DNA of 64,000 nucleotides from Mercurialis annua. Its lineage: Eukaryota > Streptophyta > Magnoliopsida > Malpighiales > Euphorbiaceae. Position 1 is the stretch's first letter; each line of letters opens with the position of its first letter. Where the stretch lies: contig NC_065571.1 of the NCBI RefSeq assembly GCF_937616625.2, positions 3,598,501 to 3,662,500 of the forward strand, written 5' to 3'. The notes under the pieces are model-generated. The model saw nothing but the letters and a program-made list of their open reading frames with translations, was not told the DNA's origin and made no database searches. The position numbers and the translations under genes are program-made. Shown piece by piece: positions 37,601 to 49,537 of this stretch.

Positions 37601-38636
37601 TCCTAACAAGAACTATATATTAAAGAAATTTGATCCATTTTCTTGCTGTAAACCAAAATTGATTTAGAGTCCAATTTGTTTAGGCCTGGGGATGGATGGA
37701 ATGGAAGGAAGGAAATCTATCTAATGCTAGAAAGCTATACCAGAGAGCTCTTTCAATTGACGCGACCACTGAAAGTGCAGCTAAATGTCTACAGGTAATA
37801 CAATAACCATATGCAGTAATGATGTTATGGCTAGCTTAACACACGTTCTAATTATTGCAATGCAATATGCGGCAGGCTTGGGGTGTTCTAGAAGAAAGAG
37901 CTGGCAACATTTCCTTAGCTCGTCGATTATTTAGATCATCGCTGAATATCAATTCTCAAAGCTACATAACATGGATGACATGGGCTCAATTCGAGGAAGA
38001 TCAGGGGAACTCTGTGCGAGCTGAGGAAATCCGTGACCTTTATTTCCAACAGGTCAGTAACTTCACTCAGTCTCCGAAAAACTTTTAGATGAACTAAGTT
38101 CACGGTATAATATTATGAACTTTCTGCTGATAGTGTCACAGTGACATATATAGGTTAGAATTGAGTGTTCTAGTAAATGGGTTCACCATAAGAATTTCTC
38201 GGGTCTATGAATAACCGTTTTTTTCAAACACGTAGCTTTTCATATTCATTCCATTAAACATGCATTTTGTTGTATGCCACAGCGGACTGAAGTTGTGGAC
38301 GATCCTTCTTGGATTATGGGAGTTTTAGACATCATCGATCCAGCACTTGACAGCATAAAGAGGCTCCTGAAATTTGATAAGAATAAGGAACAGAAATCAT
38401 TCAGAGCTATACCGAGCGAAATTGAATCTAATGCTGATGCACCTTCTAGTAATACTGCTGATAATGGCAATGTGATAAGAAGTGGAAGCGGATTTGATTT
38501 GGATTATTTCATCAAAAAAAGATTGTCTTTAGATCCATCAAAGCTAGATGTTCAACTGGAAACATCACAAAATCCAGCACCATGGAGAGATTCGCGAAAA
38601 ATATGGAGATCTTCCGCAAAATTGTCGAAAGCCTAA
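34667..38636 (+). CDS. HCF107: HCF107-type chloroplast HAT/TPR-repeat RNA-binding protein
   Basis: In Arabidopsis, HCF107 binds the 5' end of chloroplast psbH RNA, stabilising it and aiding translation, and so supports photosystem II. Eight exons: 34667-35236, 35325-35468, 36197-36502, 36612-36671, 36926-37171, 37684-37794, 37876-38052, 38283-38636, giving about 655 aa, close to the usual ~650. The N-terminus is Ser/Thr/Asn-rich with few acidic residues (LFSASSSTSSSKAASLNLL), fitting a transit peptide. From about residue 170 to 570 come tandem 34-residue helical repeats, with signatures such as AWHGWGVLELKQGN, AWHVWGVFEANIGN, VWVAWGWMEWKEGN and AWGVLEERAGN. The tail ends APWRDSRKIW. All introns are GT-AG and every exon keeps phase 0. 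Introns 2 and 5 carry TIR elements. It converges with the HLS1-like gene downstream. Confidence 0.95.
35717..36023. mobile_element. Probable MULE-type MITE in intron 2 of HCF107
   Basis: The left end (GAGCAAAGGGTCATTGCGG, CCGAACTTGTGCAT, TTAGCCATGTTAATCAATTA) mirrors the right end (reverse complement GAACAAATAGTAATCGCAG, ATGAACTTGTGCATC, TTTAGCCATTTAATCAATAA). The flanking 9-mers have diverged (CAAAAGTAC against AAAAAATAT), so it is older than its neighbours or its ends are slightly off. Confidence 0.7.
37202..37603. mobile_element. MULE-type MITE, 402 bp, in intron 5 of HCF107
   Basis: Exact repeats TAACAAGAA at 37193-37201 and 37604-37612. Inverted ends share TGTC(G/T)GAACTTTT, TTAGTGTCTTAAAA-like and GTATCAAA(T/C)(G/A)AGTG blocks over about 110 bp. 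It begins only 30 bases after the exon 5 donor, so the intron grew by this insertion without losing the splice site. Confidence 0.92.
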
Positions 38637-39689
38637 AAGTTTGATGCAAACTCAACTGTGAATGTAAATTTAGGCCAAGTTTCTATTTTCAATTTTGAAA
38701 AGTTGGCATTCATCGACACTGATAACCACAGCAGAATGTGTACACAATCTGTATAGTGTTTCGTAATGAAAGGAAAATAGAAAATTAATATTTCACATCT
38801 TTAGATTAGTCATAGATGGCAATTGACAAGAAGCTTTGTCAAGATTACTGCTTTATATTTGTGATCCTTCAAAGTCTAGCCAAAAGTGCAATTTATCATA
38901 GTTTTATCAATTATTGGTGATCATTTGAAGTCTTTAACAATGAATTCAAGGTTGTTATTTACAAGGAAATGGTTGAATGTTTTTTCCCATACCATTTAAC
39001 CAAAACAATTTAATTGCTTGAAAATTTTGTTTATTTATTTTGCATCTTCATGCAAAACACATGAAGCCTAGGATAGGACTTTTACCTGATTGTTTTTAAC
39101 TCATTCGGGAACTACAGTCGCTACAAATAAAATTTTCCTTGCTAAATTTATGTCAGCAGAAGTTTTCTGATGTCAGTGATGTGAAAGTGAAGAAGGTCAA
39201 AGTGCTCGTCGCCAGATAACTTTAATCCGTAATTTAGTGACACGATTTTATCGCCACAGGGGTCTAAGAGTTGTCTCGGAATTTTTACAACTCGTTAGCA
39301 TATACTTTAGCTACGGAAAATTTGCCTTTCAATTTTGCATCTATATATTGTTCATGGGAATGATGGAACAACGAATATTAATCCATAGATCGATCAAATA
39401 AAAGCTGGTAATATTATATATATAACTACAAATTGTGGAAATTCTAGCTTTTAATTTCCATAAATTCATATATATCAAACTTGAAGTATCAATTATATTA
39501 TGCAAAACTCTACGGTTAATAAAAATAATTCATAGATAAATCATATAAATGTGAAACAATAACAGTGTAGCTTCAATACAGTCCATAAATTGTTACACTC
39601 TACCAAATATATATATTTTATATATGCAATTAAATACTATATATTAATAGTCTAGGGTACATAATTAAGCTAGCAAGCTCTGGTAAACC
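38637..39689. other. Convergent 3' regions of HCF107 and the HLS1-like gene
   Basis: Non-coding AT-rich spacer between two converging genes. It should contain both 3' UTRs. No repeat or gene was recognised. Confidence 0.4.
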
Positions 39690-41084
39690 CTAAAAATCCC
39701 TTGGATCAACAAATAAATTATTCCCTGCTTGACTCGTCGCCATAAGCTCATCATTGACACCATTAACTTTCTTCAAATACCAAAGATCATCGATAAACGA
39801 CATCGAAAATTGATCGTGTGGCACATACTGCATCAGAGGATCAGTAACACCTAACTCAGTAATAATCACTTTACAATCTTTAATATTTTCAGCCAATCTT
39901 GATGTAAAACTCCAAATAGATTTCATAAGCTCCTCTAATCTTGCTCCTTCACCATATAACCCATACAGAAACAAGAAACCGAATGGCTTTTGCAGTGAGT
40001 CAGAAATTGGTAATTTAAGACATGGGAAAATCTTGTCTCTTGCATGGCTTAAAGTTGCATGAAAAAACTTATTAAATGGATGATTATTAGACTTTGTAAT
40101 ATGAAACCTATACGCCTCACAAGAATTCCATATGCTAAAAATTACCCATGAACTTGGATTATTTTGAGCACTAAAATTTTCTTCACCTTTACCATTATTA
40201 TTACTCTGATTATTGTTGTGCAAGATTATAAAATCTTCTTCTCTAAAATATGACACCCATGTCCCAAGACTTAAATTCTCCTTCAGAATTGCTTCAATAT
40301 CTTTTGGGTATATATCTTTGTCTCTTAGCTTGTTGTTGTACAAAGATATTGCTTGGTCTATTTGTAGCTTTTCAATCTTGATGTCTTCAAAGGGTAATAA
40401 AGTTTTTATTGGGGGACTAGTTTGTTGAACAAATATGACGAGTGAAGCAAAGTTGATGTAATTGCACTTGTAAGTGAAGAGATTGGTTGAGGCCACGTTG
40501 TCTTTTTCAGTAGCTAGGAAGGTGTAATGAGCTCCATTTTCCACTAGCCATTCCTCAACTGACTTCACCAGTTTTAACCCAATTCCCATCCGACTAGAAT
40601 CAATAGTTGGAAAAAGAAAGTTATGCTTATATCAGTTAATTGACAAAATAAAAGAAAAAACAAAAATGTGGTTAAACTTTATTTTCGCATGATGTAGTGA
40701 TTATCGAGGATGTTTCTAATTATATTTTTCTTTATTGAAGATATAGCTTCCGCGTTTGAGATTTAATATATTTCTCCTTTTCCGATAAAAACAAAACTTT
40801 ATTTATTGTTCTTTCTATATTCTAGTTCTCCTTTTCTTTGAATGGCATTACCACTTGAGCCATATGACATATATGTAATTATGGATTTTCTTTCATCAAG
40901 AAAAGTAACCATTTGATCAACTTATGAAAAATTATCGAATATTATCTTATTATGTTTTTTTAGAACGCTTTCCAAACCTCTGCATTCTATATTTTTAACA
41001 TATTCCTATAAAAGATATTAATTTGTTCTTATATATCATTTTGATATTATATATACATATATATGGCTTCTATTTTTTGTGCTA

Positions 41085-41152
<68 letters not shown>

Positions 41153-42075
41153 CAATTAAAATTAGAGATAAAGAAAATTATGTAGAGTAAATATATGCCG
41201 AACTCTGATAAATAAGAAGAAAAAGCTTGTTTATTACATACACATCATTCAATCAATGTTTTCTATTTTAAAAACGTGTAGGGATCCCTGAATTTAGCTT
41301 TTGAGAAACAAAATTTTAATTTAACCATAGAGAATTTCAAAATAACACGATTTTATAGTGTCATTGTATAAGTGAACTTTTTAATCTGTATACGCATCCG
41401 TGGTATATGGAGTGTGCGTATATTAAGTAAGTAGATTATCATAGTCTAAATTTAAAGAGAGAGTGAGTAAATAAGTACCGATGTTTGGGAGAGACTCGAA
41501 GGCCAAGAATGCAACCCAACCTCACACAGGTTGCTTCAAATCTAGTAATACCCACACACTTGATGCATCCTCTTACCACACCAACAACTTCTCCATTTTC
41601 AAGCAGCTCCGCCACCTGTACGCCATTTTCAATTAACCACACAATGATTCATTTATACATGCATGCATGCAGATTCTACTATAAGTACAAAGAAAGAATT
41701 TCATAGTTAGTGTAAAAAGAGTAAATAACAGAAACTTATTTAATTGCTCTCTCACTACTAGAAAACAGCTTTCTAGCAACGGATATTTCTGTCGCTAAAA
41801 AGTTGAAATCCATCACTAACAAATCAAAAAAAAATCGTCGGTAATTTGCTATTTTCTAGTAGAGTTTTTTATGATGTATATATACCCACCAGCATAATAT
41901 GAAGGGGATAGGAGATAATCCTAGATAAGGGGTCACCCATCATGTTGGTGAAAATGGACACTTCTTTATTAGACCCTATCTCACAGTTCTTCTCAAGTTT
42001 CCCTACCATTCTCATATCTTTCTCTTCATTGTAATCTCTTATTCTAATTTTCTTCTCCAACTTGTCAACCATCAT
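39690..42075 (-). CDS. HOOKLESS1-like GNAT N-acetyltransferase
   Basis: Member of the plant HLS1 family, putative GNAT acetyltransferases. Arabidopsis HLS1 controls apical hook formation, linking ethylene, auxin and light signals. Three exons in transcript order: 42075-41890, 41615-41479, 40593-39690, giving about 408 aa (family ~400). Exon 1 opens with RIRDYNEEKDMRMVGKLEKN, the usual GNAT start, and ends YPLHIML. Exon 2 carries VAELLENGEVVGVVRGCIK and GLRVSPKHR. Exon 3 starts with RMGIGLKLV, completing the acetyl-CoA motif A (R..GIG), then WLVENGAHYTFLATEKDN, SLGTWVSYF and a long HLS1-type C-terminal region ending DPRDF. Two in-frame ATGs lie at the start (42075 and 42072), and the first is used. 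TATATA at about 42164-42170 (upstream on this strand) is a possible TATA box. Intron 1 has a CACTA-type MITE and intron 2 a long TA microsatellite. Confidence 0.93.
41089..41150. repeat. TA microsatellite in intron 2 of the HLS1-like gene
   Basis: About 30 uninterrupted AT/TA dinucleotides, probably length-polymorphic. Confidence 0.95.
41753..41864. mobile_element. CACTA-type MITE in intron 1 of the HLS1-like gene
   Basis: The left end CACTACTAGAAAACAGC mirrors the right end GCTATTTTCTAGTAGAG. The CACTACTAGAAAA terminus is typical of plant CACTA/En-Spm-derived small elements. The interior has the inverted GACGATTTTT / (T)CGTCGG-like halves. About 112 bp. The 3-bp duplication is not clean. 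Confidence 0.75.
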
Positions 42076-43172
42076 TTTTCACTAAAACAGCCAATACCTT
42101 TCTTCCAAGATTTGAAATATATAGCAAGCAAAAACAAAATAGATTTTTTGAATAGTTCAAGTCTATATAACTAACTCTCATACAGCAACCCACCTCCTTC
42201 TCATATATAACTAAAGTATTATTTTTTATCTTATAATGTATTATAATTTCTTGTTTTGAGCTCTAGTATTATTTGCAGGCAAAATGATCCTTAAAGTCCA
42301 AATATTTACCAAAACTCTCCATTATAGTTCAATCTTTATAATGTCTCCACTATAGCCCAAGTCGTATCATATTATTTCAAAAATGTCCAAGATTAAAAGA
42401 TGTGTGACGCAGAGATTGAGAACTTTAATCTATCATCGATCTAATTTAATTTTTATAATAATTTTTTTAAGTTAGTATCTTGTATGCATTAAATTCTTAA
42501 TTTAATGCCACATGGACTTCTTTTTCATGAGTGGCAAATATGTGGTGGGCCACTTTGGCGCTAAATTAATTACAACGCATTTTTTTGATCTTTAAAACAA
42601 TATAATACGATTTTGGACACATTTTTTCGCTAAACGTTTGGTCTTTTAGAATCTAATCTTTTTCAGTTTTTGAATTCTTGATTATATTTTAATAATTAAA
42701 CTTCTAATATATTATAATGACATAATTTTTGATATATTTTTAATATATTTTCTCTTACATGGACAAACAAAAATTGAAAATTATACTTTGAACTAAACAA
42801 ACTATACACTTTACTTCAATATTGATATTATCTTTTGAATGACATTAAATAATTATGGAGACACATAATATTTGGTAGTCACATAAGTAAATATTCGTCT
42901 AAATTTTATCTAGTAACTTTCTGTTGTAAGTTTATTAAATTCGGAAGTCTAATCATAATCAAATTGGAATTCTGACTGTCCTGTTACTTGCGCATCCAAT
43001 TAAGTTCTTTTGTTCAAAACCACTAACTTAGATATTTTTAATAGTTTGTAACAAATTAAAGGGATGAAATGAAATTTTTAGTTTGTATATTAATGCCCAT
43101 AATTAACAAATTGTATTTGAGCTGCTCGTGAGTCTGCCTAGCTTATATATATATATATATATATGTAATTTA
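42076..43172. other. Upstream region of the HLS1-like gene, with a possible decayed TIR element
   Basis: Promoter-side sequence of the HLS1-like gene. Between about 42282 and 42650, the left part (ATGATCCTTAAAGTCCAAATATTTACC) loosely mirrors the right part (reverse complement ATTCTAAAAGACCAAACGTTTAGC), suggesting an old TIR element. No target duplication was found. Nothing else was seen. Confidence 0.35.
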
Positions 43173-43391
43173 TAGTGGCGGATCCAGAAATATTATATAA
43201 GATGGTTAAAATTATATTGAAATTTTATAAAATGAGTAAACTTGACAACAAATAAATTTTAAGGTGGGCAAACTATATAATTTAAGGTGACAAAATTATA
43301 TTTTTAAATTTCATATAAACGTTTTTTAGAAGGACTCAAAATTATAAAGTGGGTGGTTGCCTACCATACGCTATTTCTAGATCCGCCTTTG
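43173..43391. mobile_element. hAT-type MITE, 219 bp
   Basis: The left end TAGTGGCGGATCCAGAAAT mirrors the right end ATTTCTAGATCCGCCTTTG. Flanks GTAATTTA (43165-43172) and GTAATGTA (43392-43399) make an 8-bp duplication with one mismatch, the size typical of hAT elements. The GGCGGATC(C/T)AGAAAT terminus is common in plant hAT MITEs. Confidence 0.78.
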
Positions 43392-44593
43392 GTAATGTAT
43401 GTATATATATGGTAGTGCAGAAAAAGAATTAATGAAGCTTTTAAATTTAATAATGTAATGAGACATCGATATTTCTAATCAGTGCTGTTTTTGTTTTTTT
43501 GATGTCGGTTGAAGTGGACATAATTCTGCAGCCTTTTAAACCACAAGTTGGCGCTATTATCCAGATATGGTCGGTACATATTTGGCTTCTTACTTCACAT
43601 CCTTAATTCTTTAATCAAAAATACTTTTCGCATATGATTGCTAAAAACCGTTATGAGTATGCTCGAGTGTTAAAACCCTAATGAAAAACTTTTGTTGTTT
43701 TAAGTTTTAACAAGTTTTAATCGAGTTTAGTCCAAATTTACTTGAACATTAATTGACTCCAAACATCAAGCAATATATTTAATAAACTTAAGAGACTTTT
43801 AACTAAAGATAATACTAATAAAATTATTGTTGATATTTATTAGGTGAATTGTTAAAATCTTAATTCATCAATTATATATTTGAAATATAATTTAGTGGAC
43901 ATTCACATGCGGTGATTGAATAAATAACGGCACTTTAGATGAATATTTTTTTAGATGTTTAATTTTCAGAGAACATAAAAGGGATAAATTTCTAATTTCA
44001 TAACATAACTATATATGTTGCAAAATTTTCCTAAAATACATTACATATGTCGCAAAATGATGGTCATTTAATAAGTAAAAGATTATACCATTATTTAATT
44101 TGTTTTATGAATACATGATGATTATTGTACCAATTTTTTTAAGCTGGTGATATAAGTCCAAGACAGTTCGTCGGCCAAGTTTTAGTTGATGAATACTTCA
44201 TGAGCACCAAATTTATCATAATTTATATTTTGATTTTTTTAAACATCAAACAATTTAATATCTTTTTTTTTATTTTGTCAACAATTTAATTTTTTTTATT
44301 ATTTTCAGTGTATTAGTCAATCTAATCAAATAACTTAGAAGTAAATTAATTTCAAATTTAAAGGACGAAAATGTAGACAAAAATAAAAAAAATATTTACA
44401 CTCTATATCATAATAACGTAAAATATTTACAAACATGTTATCTTATACTTTCTCTTTCCAAGAGTGTTTTTCATATTTCCAAAAATACAACATTTATTTC
44501 TTTTATTAACAACAATACCATTTCTCTCTTTTTTTTCAATTTTCTTCACCCAAACTCTAATTTTATTTTCTCTCTTTCTCCATTAATTCCACC
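43392..44593. other. Intergenic, AT-rich; possible outer element arm
   Basis: No gene. From about 44400 the sequence (ATTTACAAACATG, TCCAAAAATACAACA, ATTAACAACAATACCATTT) resembles the reverse complement of about 46540-46660 (TTTACAAATACC, AACAACCTCAAAATTTT, TTTACAACCAATACCAT). An older TIR element may therefore surround the Pack-MULE at 44594-46007. No target duplication was identified for it. Confidence 0.35.
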
Positions 44594-44973
44594 GGCTAAT
44601 AATCATCGACGGTCCTCGACCTTTACCCTTAACTTCCGTAAACCCCCTATACTTTCAAAAGCTTCCCTAAACCCCCCAACCTTTGTGGCGGCGCTTATTC
44701 ACGGTACTTATGGACGATAATACCCCTACAAAAAAATTTGGCGGCTGGCGGCGCAACAAAAAAAAAATTGACGGCGCCACATCATCATAGGTCCAAAAAT
44801 ATTCAAAAACCCCAAAACACCCTTAATTTAATCAAATCAAAATCAAACCAAAACACCCTAGTCTAATCTAACCAAACCCAAAACAGCCTAATCAGACCAT
44901 ATGACCAACAACCGCCGCCGGTCCGGCCACCACCTCCAGCCGCCACCTCGGCCGCCACCTCCGGTCGCCACCG

Positions 44974-45651
44974 TCTGTTCTGATCTGTTCTTCAAGAACA
45001 GATTTCACATCTGTTCTTGAAGAACAGATGTGATCTGTTCTTAGAACAGATCTGGAAATCAGATCTGTTCTAAGAACAGATCTGTTCGTTTTCAAATTTT
45101 CAATCTCAATCTTAATCCATTTTCAAATTTTCAAAAATCCACTTAGAAATTTTAAATCTTTCAAGACAATTTTTCTTTTTTATATATTGGTTCTAATCTT
45201 TCACTCCACTACCCACCACTCATTTCTTACAAAGAAATTAATTTCTTGATTAGGGTTTTTTAAGAAATTCAATTTCGTGAATTGGGTTTCGATAAATTCC
45301 AGTTTTAGCCAAGGGATTTCTAGTAATTAAATTTCTTGATTAGGGTTTCATTTCAATTGAAAAAAAATGAAAGCTTCATTGAAATTTCGTGAAGAGCAAA
45401 AGCCGTTATTTAGAGCTAAAGTTCCATTAAGCATATTAGGGTTGCCATTTCAATCAGGTGTTGTAGTTGGTGAATCCAAAGAACTGAGTCTCAATCTCGC
45501 CACGTTCTTTGAATCTGGACCGTCGATTAAGGTAGCTTATCGTCCTAATGACTCTTTTAGCCCGTTTTCTCTGATTGTTAAGTCGGGTATGGGCGTTGTT
45601 GATCTGTTCTAAGAACAGATCTGGGTTTTCAGATCTGTTCTTAGAACAGAT
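44974..45651. repeat. GATCTGTTC/GAACAGATC palindrome clusters flanking the captured segment
   Basis: Two clusters (44974-45088 and 45600-45651) consist of GATCTGTTCTTAGAACAGAT and close variants (CTTCAAGAACAG, CTTGAAGAACAG, CTAAGAACAG). Each is a 20-24 base near-perfect palindrome. The clusters sit on both sides of the captured exon, and the second supplies its stop codon. Confidence 0.92.
45367..45612 (+). pseudogene. Captured first-exon fragment of a host gene inside the Pack-MULE
   Basis: An 81-codon frame starts with MKASLKFREEQKPLFRAKVP and continues through LGLPFQSGVVVGESKELSLN, FFESGPSIKVAYRPNDSF and FSLIVKSG. It has normal protein composition and a leader-like AT-rich stretch before it (about 45120-45366). 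From memory it resembles the N-terminus of a conserved plant protein of unknown function, possibly plastid-associated. After KSGMGV the frame runs into the GATCTGTTC palindrome cluster and stops, so the rest of the gene is absent. This is what a MULE-captured gene 5' end looks like. It is probably not functional, though it could be transcribed. Confidence 0.7.
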
Positions 45652-46016
45652 GGTCGCCGGAGATGACGACCGGCGACTGTACCGGCGGCGGGTGGATGGT
45701 GGATGGTGGTTTGGTTAGTTTGGTTCATTTTTTTTGGTTTGGTTGGATCGAATATGATTGAATTTTGGTTTGATTAGCTTATTTTAGGGGTATTTTGGGG
45801 CTTTCATTTTTTTTTAAAAATTCTGACATGTCAGATGACGTGGCGCCGCCAGCCGCCAATTTTTTTTTTTTTGTAAGGGTGTTTTCGTCCATAAGGACCG
45901 TGAATGGCGCCGCCACAAAGGTTGGGGGGTTTAGGGAAGTTTTTGAAAGTATAGGGGGTTTACGGAAGTTAAGGGTAAAGGTCGAGGACCGTCGATGATT
46001 ATTAGCCAATTCCACC

Positions 46017-49000
46017 ACCACTATCAATCCACTACCACTATTGCTTGCCACCATCCGCCGTCGTCGAAAGGTTGCCGCCACCGCGAAAAGCCGCTGTCAT
46101 CCTTTACACCGTTGCCGCCGTAGCTGTTGCTCCATGCTGCCGCCGCTCCTCCATGCCGCAGCCGCTCCTCCATGTCGTCATTGTTCTTTTTTTTAAATCA
46201 AATATGAACTTTTATGGAATCATATTTATTTGTATAGATCTAGTTTTTGTATATATAGATCTATTATTTTGTTGTTGTTTTATTTGTAGATCTAGAATTT
46301 ATTGCATATGATTTCTCAGTTTGTTTTTTATTCTTCATCATCATCTCCTCCATTCTTTTGATTTGAAATTTTTTTTTCCAGATCTGATTTTTTTAAAACG
46401 TGTATAATTCGTATTATATACGGATTATATACAATATTATATACGAACTATATACAATAAAAATATATATGTATATTATTTGATTTTATATACGAATTTT
46501 GTTCTGAATGTATACAAATTCATTTTTTTGTACACAGAAAAGCCGTATTTTGGTAAATATTTTTAAAAAGATGGTATTGGTTGTAAACAAAATTTTGAGG
46601 TTGTTTTTTTTTAAATATTTTCATTTTTCCCGGTATTTGTAAAAAAAATCTCAAAATACAAATGGGAGATCATATCATTTTCTAAAACAATTTAACACCA
46701 AAAATAGAAAAAATAACTAAATCGATAACGGATATAAAAGTGAAAGATCAAATCGTCTGATTTTTAAAATAGAGAAAATACAGTATGAATTATTTTATAT
46801 GTAAAAGCTTCAGGAGTAATTTGCTCATAATTCATTTGTTGTTTCATACTCGGCCTTGGGACAATTCTGTGTCAGAAATGCTATAGTTCTTTTTTGAACT
46901 AATTGTTTAATTATTAATATTTTTAATATAATGTTTTTTTTGTTTTTTTGTAAGAATTATTTATTTACATGCTTTATCCCACTAATTTTCAAAATTCAGA
47001 GAAATTAATAAACTACTATTATTTTAAATATCACATTTCCCATATAAGTGGTAGAGCCATGTGAAAAAGGACTTATGCATCAATCATTCAGGTATGTTTA
47101 AACTTTAGTTGTTCTGATTTTCTAGCTTTCAGAGATGATATTCTCATTTATCATTTAGTGGGAAATGGTTCACATCTTCATGATTGATTTTTTTGTCTTT
47201 AACTATAATTTGTTTGTTGTAAAAGTTCCACATTATGCAACGACTTCAAATCTCAATACCGAATACCAAAAAGATAATTAGAATTTTTTTGATCATTTTA
47301 GATTTAGCAATTATGGTATGGATAGTTTCAAATTTTATCTAGTTCTCAGCTGTTATAATCAAATACTTATTTGGTAATTGGTCATATTATTAGGCCATTT
47401 AATCCAAGAGACGGATTAAACAATTCCTATAAAATGGTGGCATGGGTCTATAAGTAAAAGGTCATTTACATATCAAAACTCAATATTCTATGTTTGTACT
47501 ATCTCATTTTTTTAAAAGGTCACATCACACATCTCAATTTTCTACACTTTTACATCAATGAGTTAACTCGTGCACTACTCGTAATCAACTCAAAATTTAG
47601 CCAAGAAAATGGTAATATTTTGGATCAAAATTGTGCTTTATCTCGATGTATGGCTGGTGATGCCTTGAATGTTTTGACTATTGTTAGGGTATTTCGGTTA
47701 TATGAGTTGGAAGACGGTAATGTTTCTACTCGCTTTCTGTTATGGCCTCAAGCATGTCGGTTGTCTCGATAAGTGACATCTCGGTTACTTTTGATTGTTT
47801 ACTGCGTGATACTCTTAACTAGGTCTGTACCATGATCACACATTGTTATTATTGGACTTAGTAACATTTAGGGTTGCCAAGGTTATTTCACCATGTCGTA
47901 CGTTATCAATATTCAAAACATATTTAAAAATTGACTCGAATAATATCAGGTTGAGCTCATGCACAAGTTACTCGAGTTAGTTATCGAATCAAGTTCGAGC
48001 TATTCGAATTAACTACCAAATCAAGTTCGACCATCAAAAAATTCAACTCGATAAGTTTCAAGCCTAATGGAGTTTTAATTAATTTATATTTTTATCCTTA
48101 CCTTTTACAATTATATTTATATTTACAATAATACTTTTATTTCATAGAGTTTAGGTCGAGTTTCGAGATTTAAAATTTAAAATCGAGTCAGCTCAAACTC
48201 AAGTTTAACAATATTTTGACTATACTCGATTGCACCCCTAATCAACACTCGGAAGGGTTTCTGTAGTTGATCTAAAGCTTCTGATTTGGATCTGCAACAA
48301 GAAAAAAATTCAAAAAAAGTAATGAGTGATCATGTCACTGAATTTTGTTCCAGAAAACATGAAACTTGGAAATTGCAATGATAGTAAATATGCAATTCAG
48401 TGATATAGAAATCTGAGTATGGGCAATCTTTTGCCTTAGCTTTAGGTTGAGCATGTATATGCCAAGAAAACAGGGTCCCTCCATGGGACCAAGAGATTCA
48501 AGTCTAGTCCCATCTTGATATACAAACAAAAAAAATCTATTCATGATTTTGATTCTAAATTTAAAGAGTTACCTTATTTAATCAAAAAAACAACTCCAAT
48601 ATTTGGAGTTGGTTAAATTTGAGTTCAGTTAAAGCTTCACAAAACAGAGAGTGAAAATCCTCAAAGTTGACTAGCCTCCTGCCACTTAAGAGCGACATCA
48701 ATCTATTTTAGAAAATGTATACTAATGGAAATTGTTAACTGAAATTTGCCTGTTACGATATTTTTTTTAATTAGTAAATACCACAGATAAAAAGAAGATA
48801 ATTTGGGTTTCATAGTGAAAATTTTCTAAAAATATGCTATTGAGTTACTAACAAGCAAGGTGTGAAGAAGGAAAAAATATAGAATAACCGGTGAAAATAG
48901 TAATGGAAATTGGAAAGTTTATAATTTTCGGAAATTAATAAATAGTTTGTTGAAATAAACTAGGCTAAACTCAAAATATGTCAAACTCAAATGTATTATA

Positions 49001-49528
49001 CAAGATCAAACTGAAGCTCAAATTCTCTCGAATCCGATTAGATTTAGATTTTCAAGTTTGAGCTCAGGCTCAAACCATATTCAATCTACTCAAATTGTAA
49101 TTTGATTCAAATTTAATTAATAATACAAATAATTTTCAAGCTCAAATTCGGAAAGTTAATTACTAAGGAAGTTAGTGTGGAGAAAATTAATATTTTTATT
49201 ACTTGATTCACTTAGTAACTTCCAGAAAAGTTACATTTTATTTTTAATTAATTAAAATATAAAGACAATATTACCCCCAATAACTAAATTAATTAATTAA
49301 ATATAAGGTTATAATCGTATTTTACTTAACTTAACTAGGGAAGTAGAACTTACCTATGTTTTGCTCGGGAAGTCATTTCTCTAGTTAAAGGGAAGTCAGC
49401 CCTTCAACTTTTCGGAAAGTAGATTGACAAAAATGAACCAAATAAAAAAAATATGCTATTTTCCGGAAAGTTAAACTTCCTTAGAGAACTTACCCCCAAC
49501 CAAGTAAGGCCTTAATCTACTCAAACTT
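46017..49528. other. Intergenic, no supported gene
   Basis: About 3.5 kb. Positions 46020-46190 are CCGCC-rich with low-complexity frames, similar to the subterminal CCGCCG blocks of the fold-back elements. TATACGAA/TATACAA repeats lie at about 46400-46530. At about 47920-48240 and 48960-49140 there are degenerate CTCGAGTT/CAAGCTC-type repeats. No host exon was recognised. Confidence 0.4.
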
Positions 49529-49537
49529 TAATTTAAT

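Larger units (their letters stand above)
44594..46007. mobile_element. Pack-MULE-like element, 1414 bp, with 9-bp TSD
   Basis: Exact repeats AATTCCACC at 44585-44593 and 46008-46016. The terminal inverted repeats (GGCTAATAATCATCGACGG, TCCTCGACCTTTACCCTTAA, CTTCCGTAAACCCCCTATAC) are nearly perfect for about 120 bp, then continue through GGCGGCGC and GGCGGCTGGCGGCGC blocks. The interior has two palindrome clusters (44974-45088 and 45600-45651). These bracket a ~500-base segment that looks like the 5' leader and first coding exon of a host gene (45120-45600). No transposase, so it would depend on an autonomous MULE elsewhere. Confidence 0.93.
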
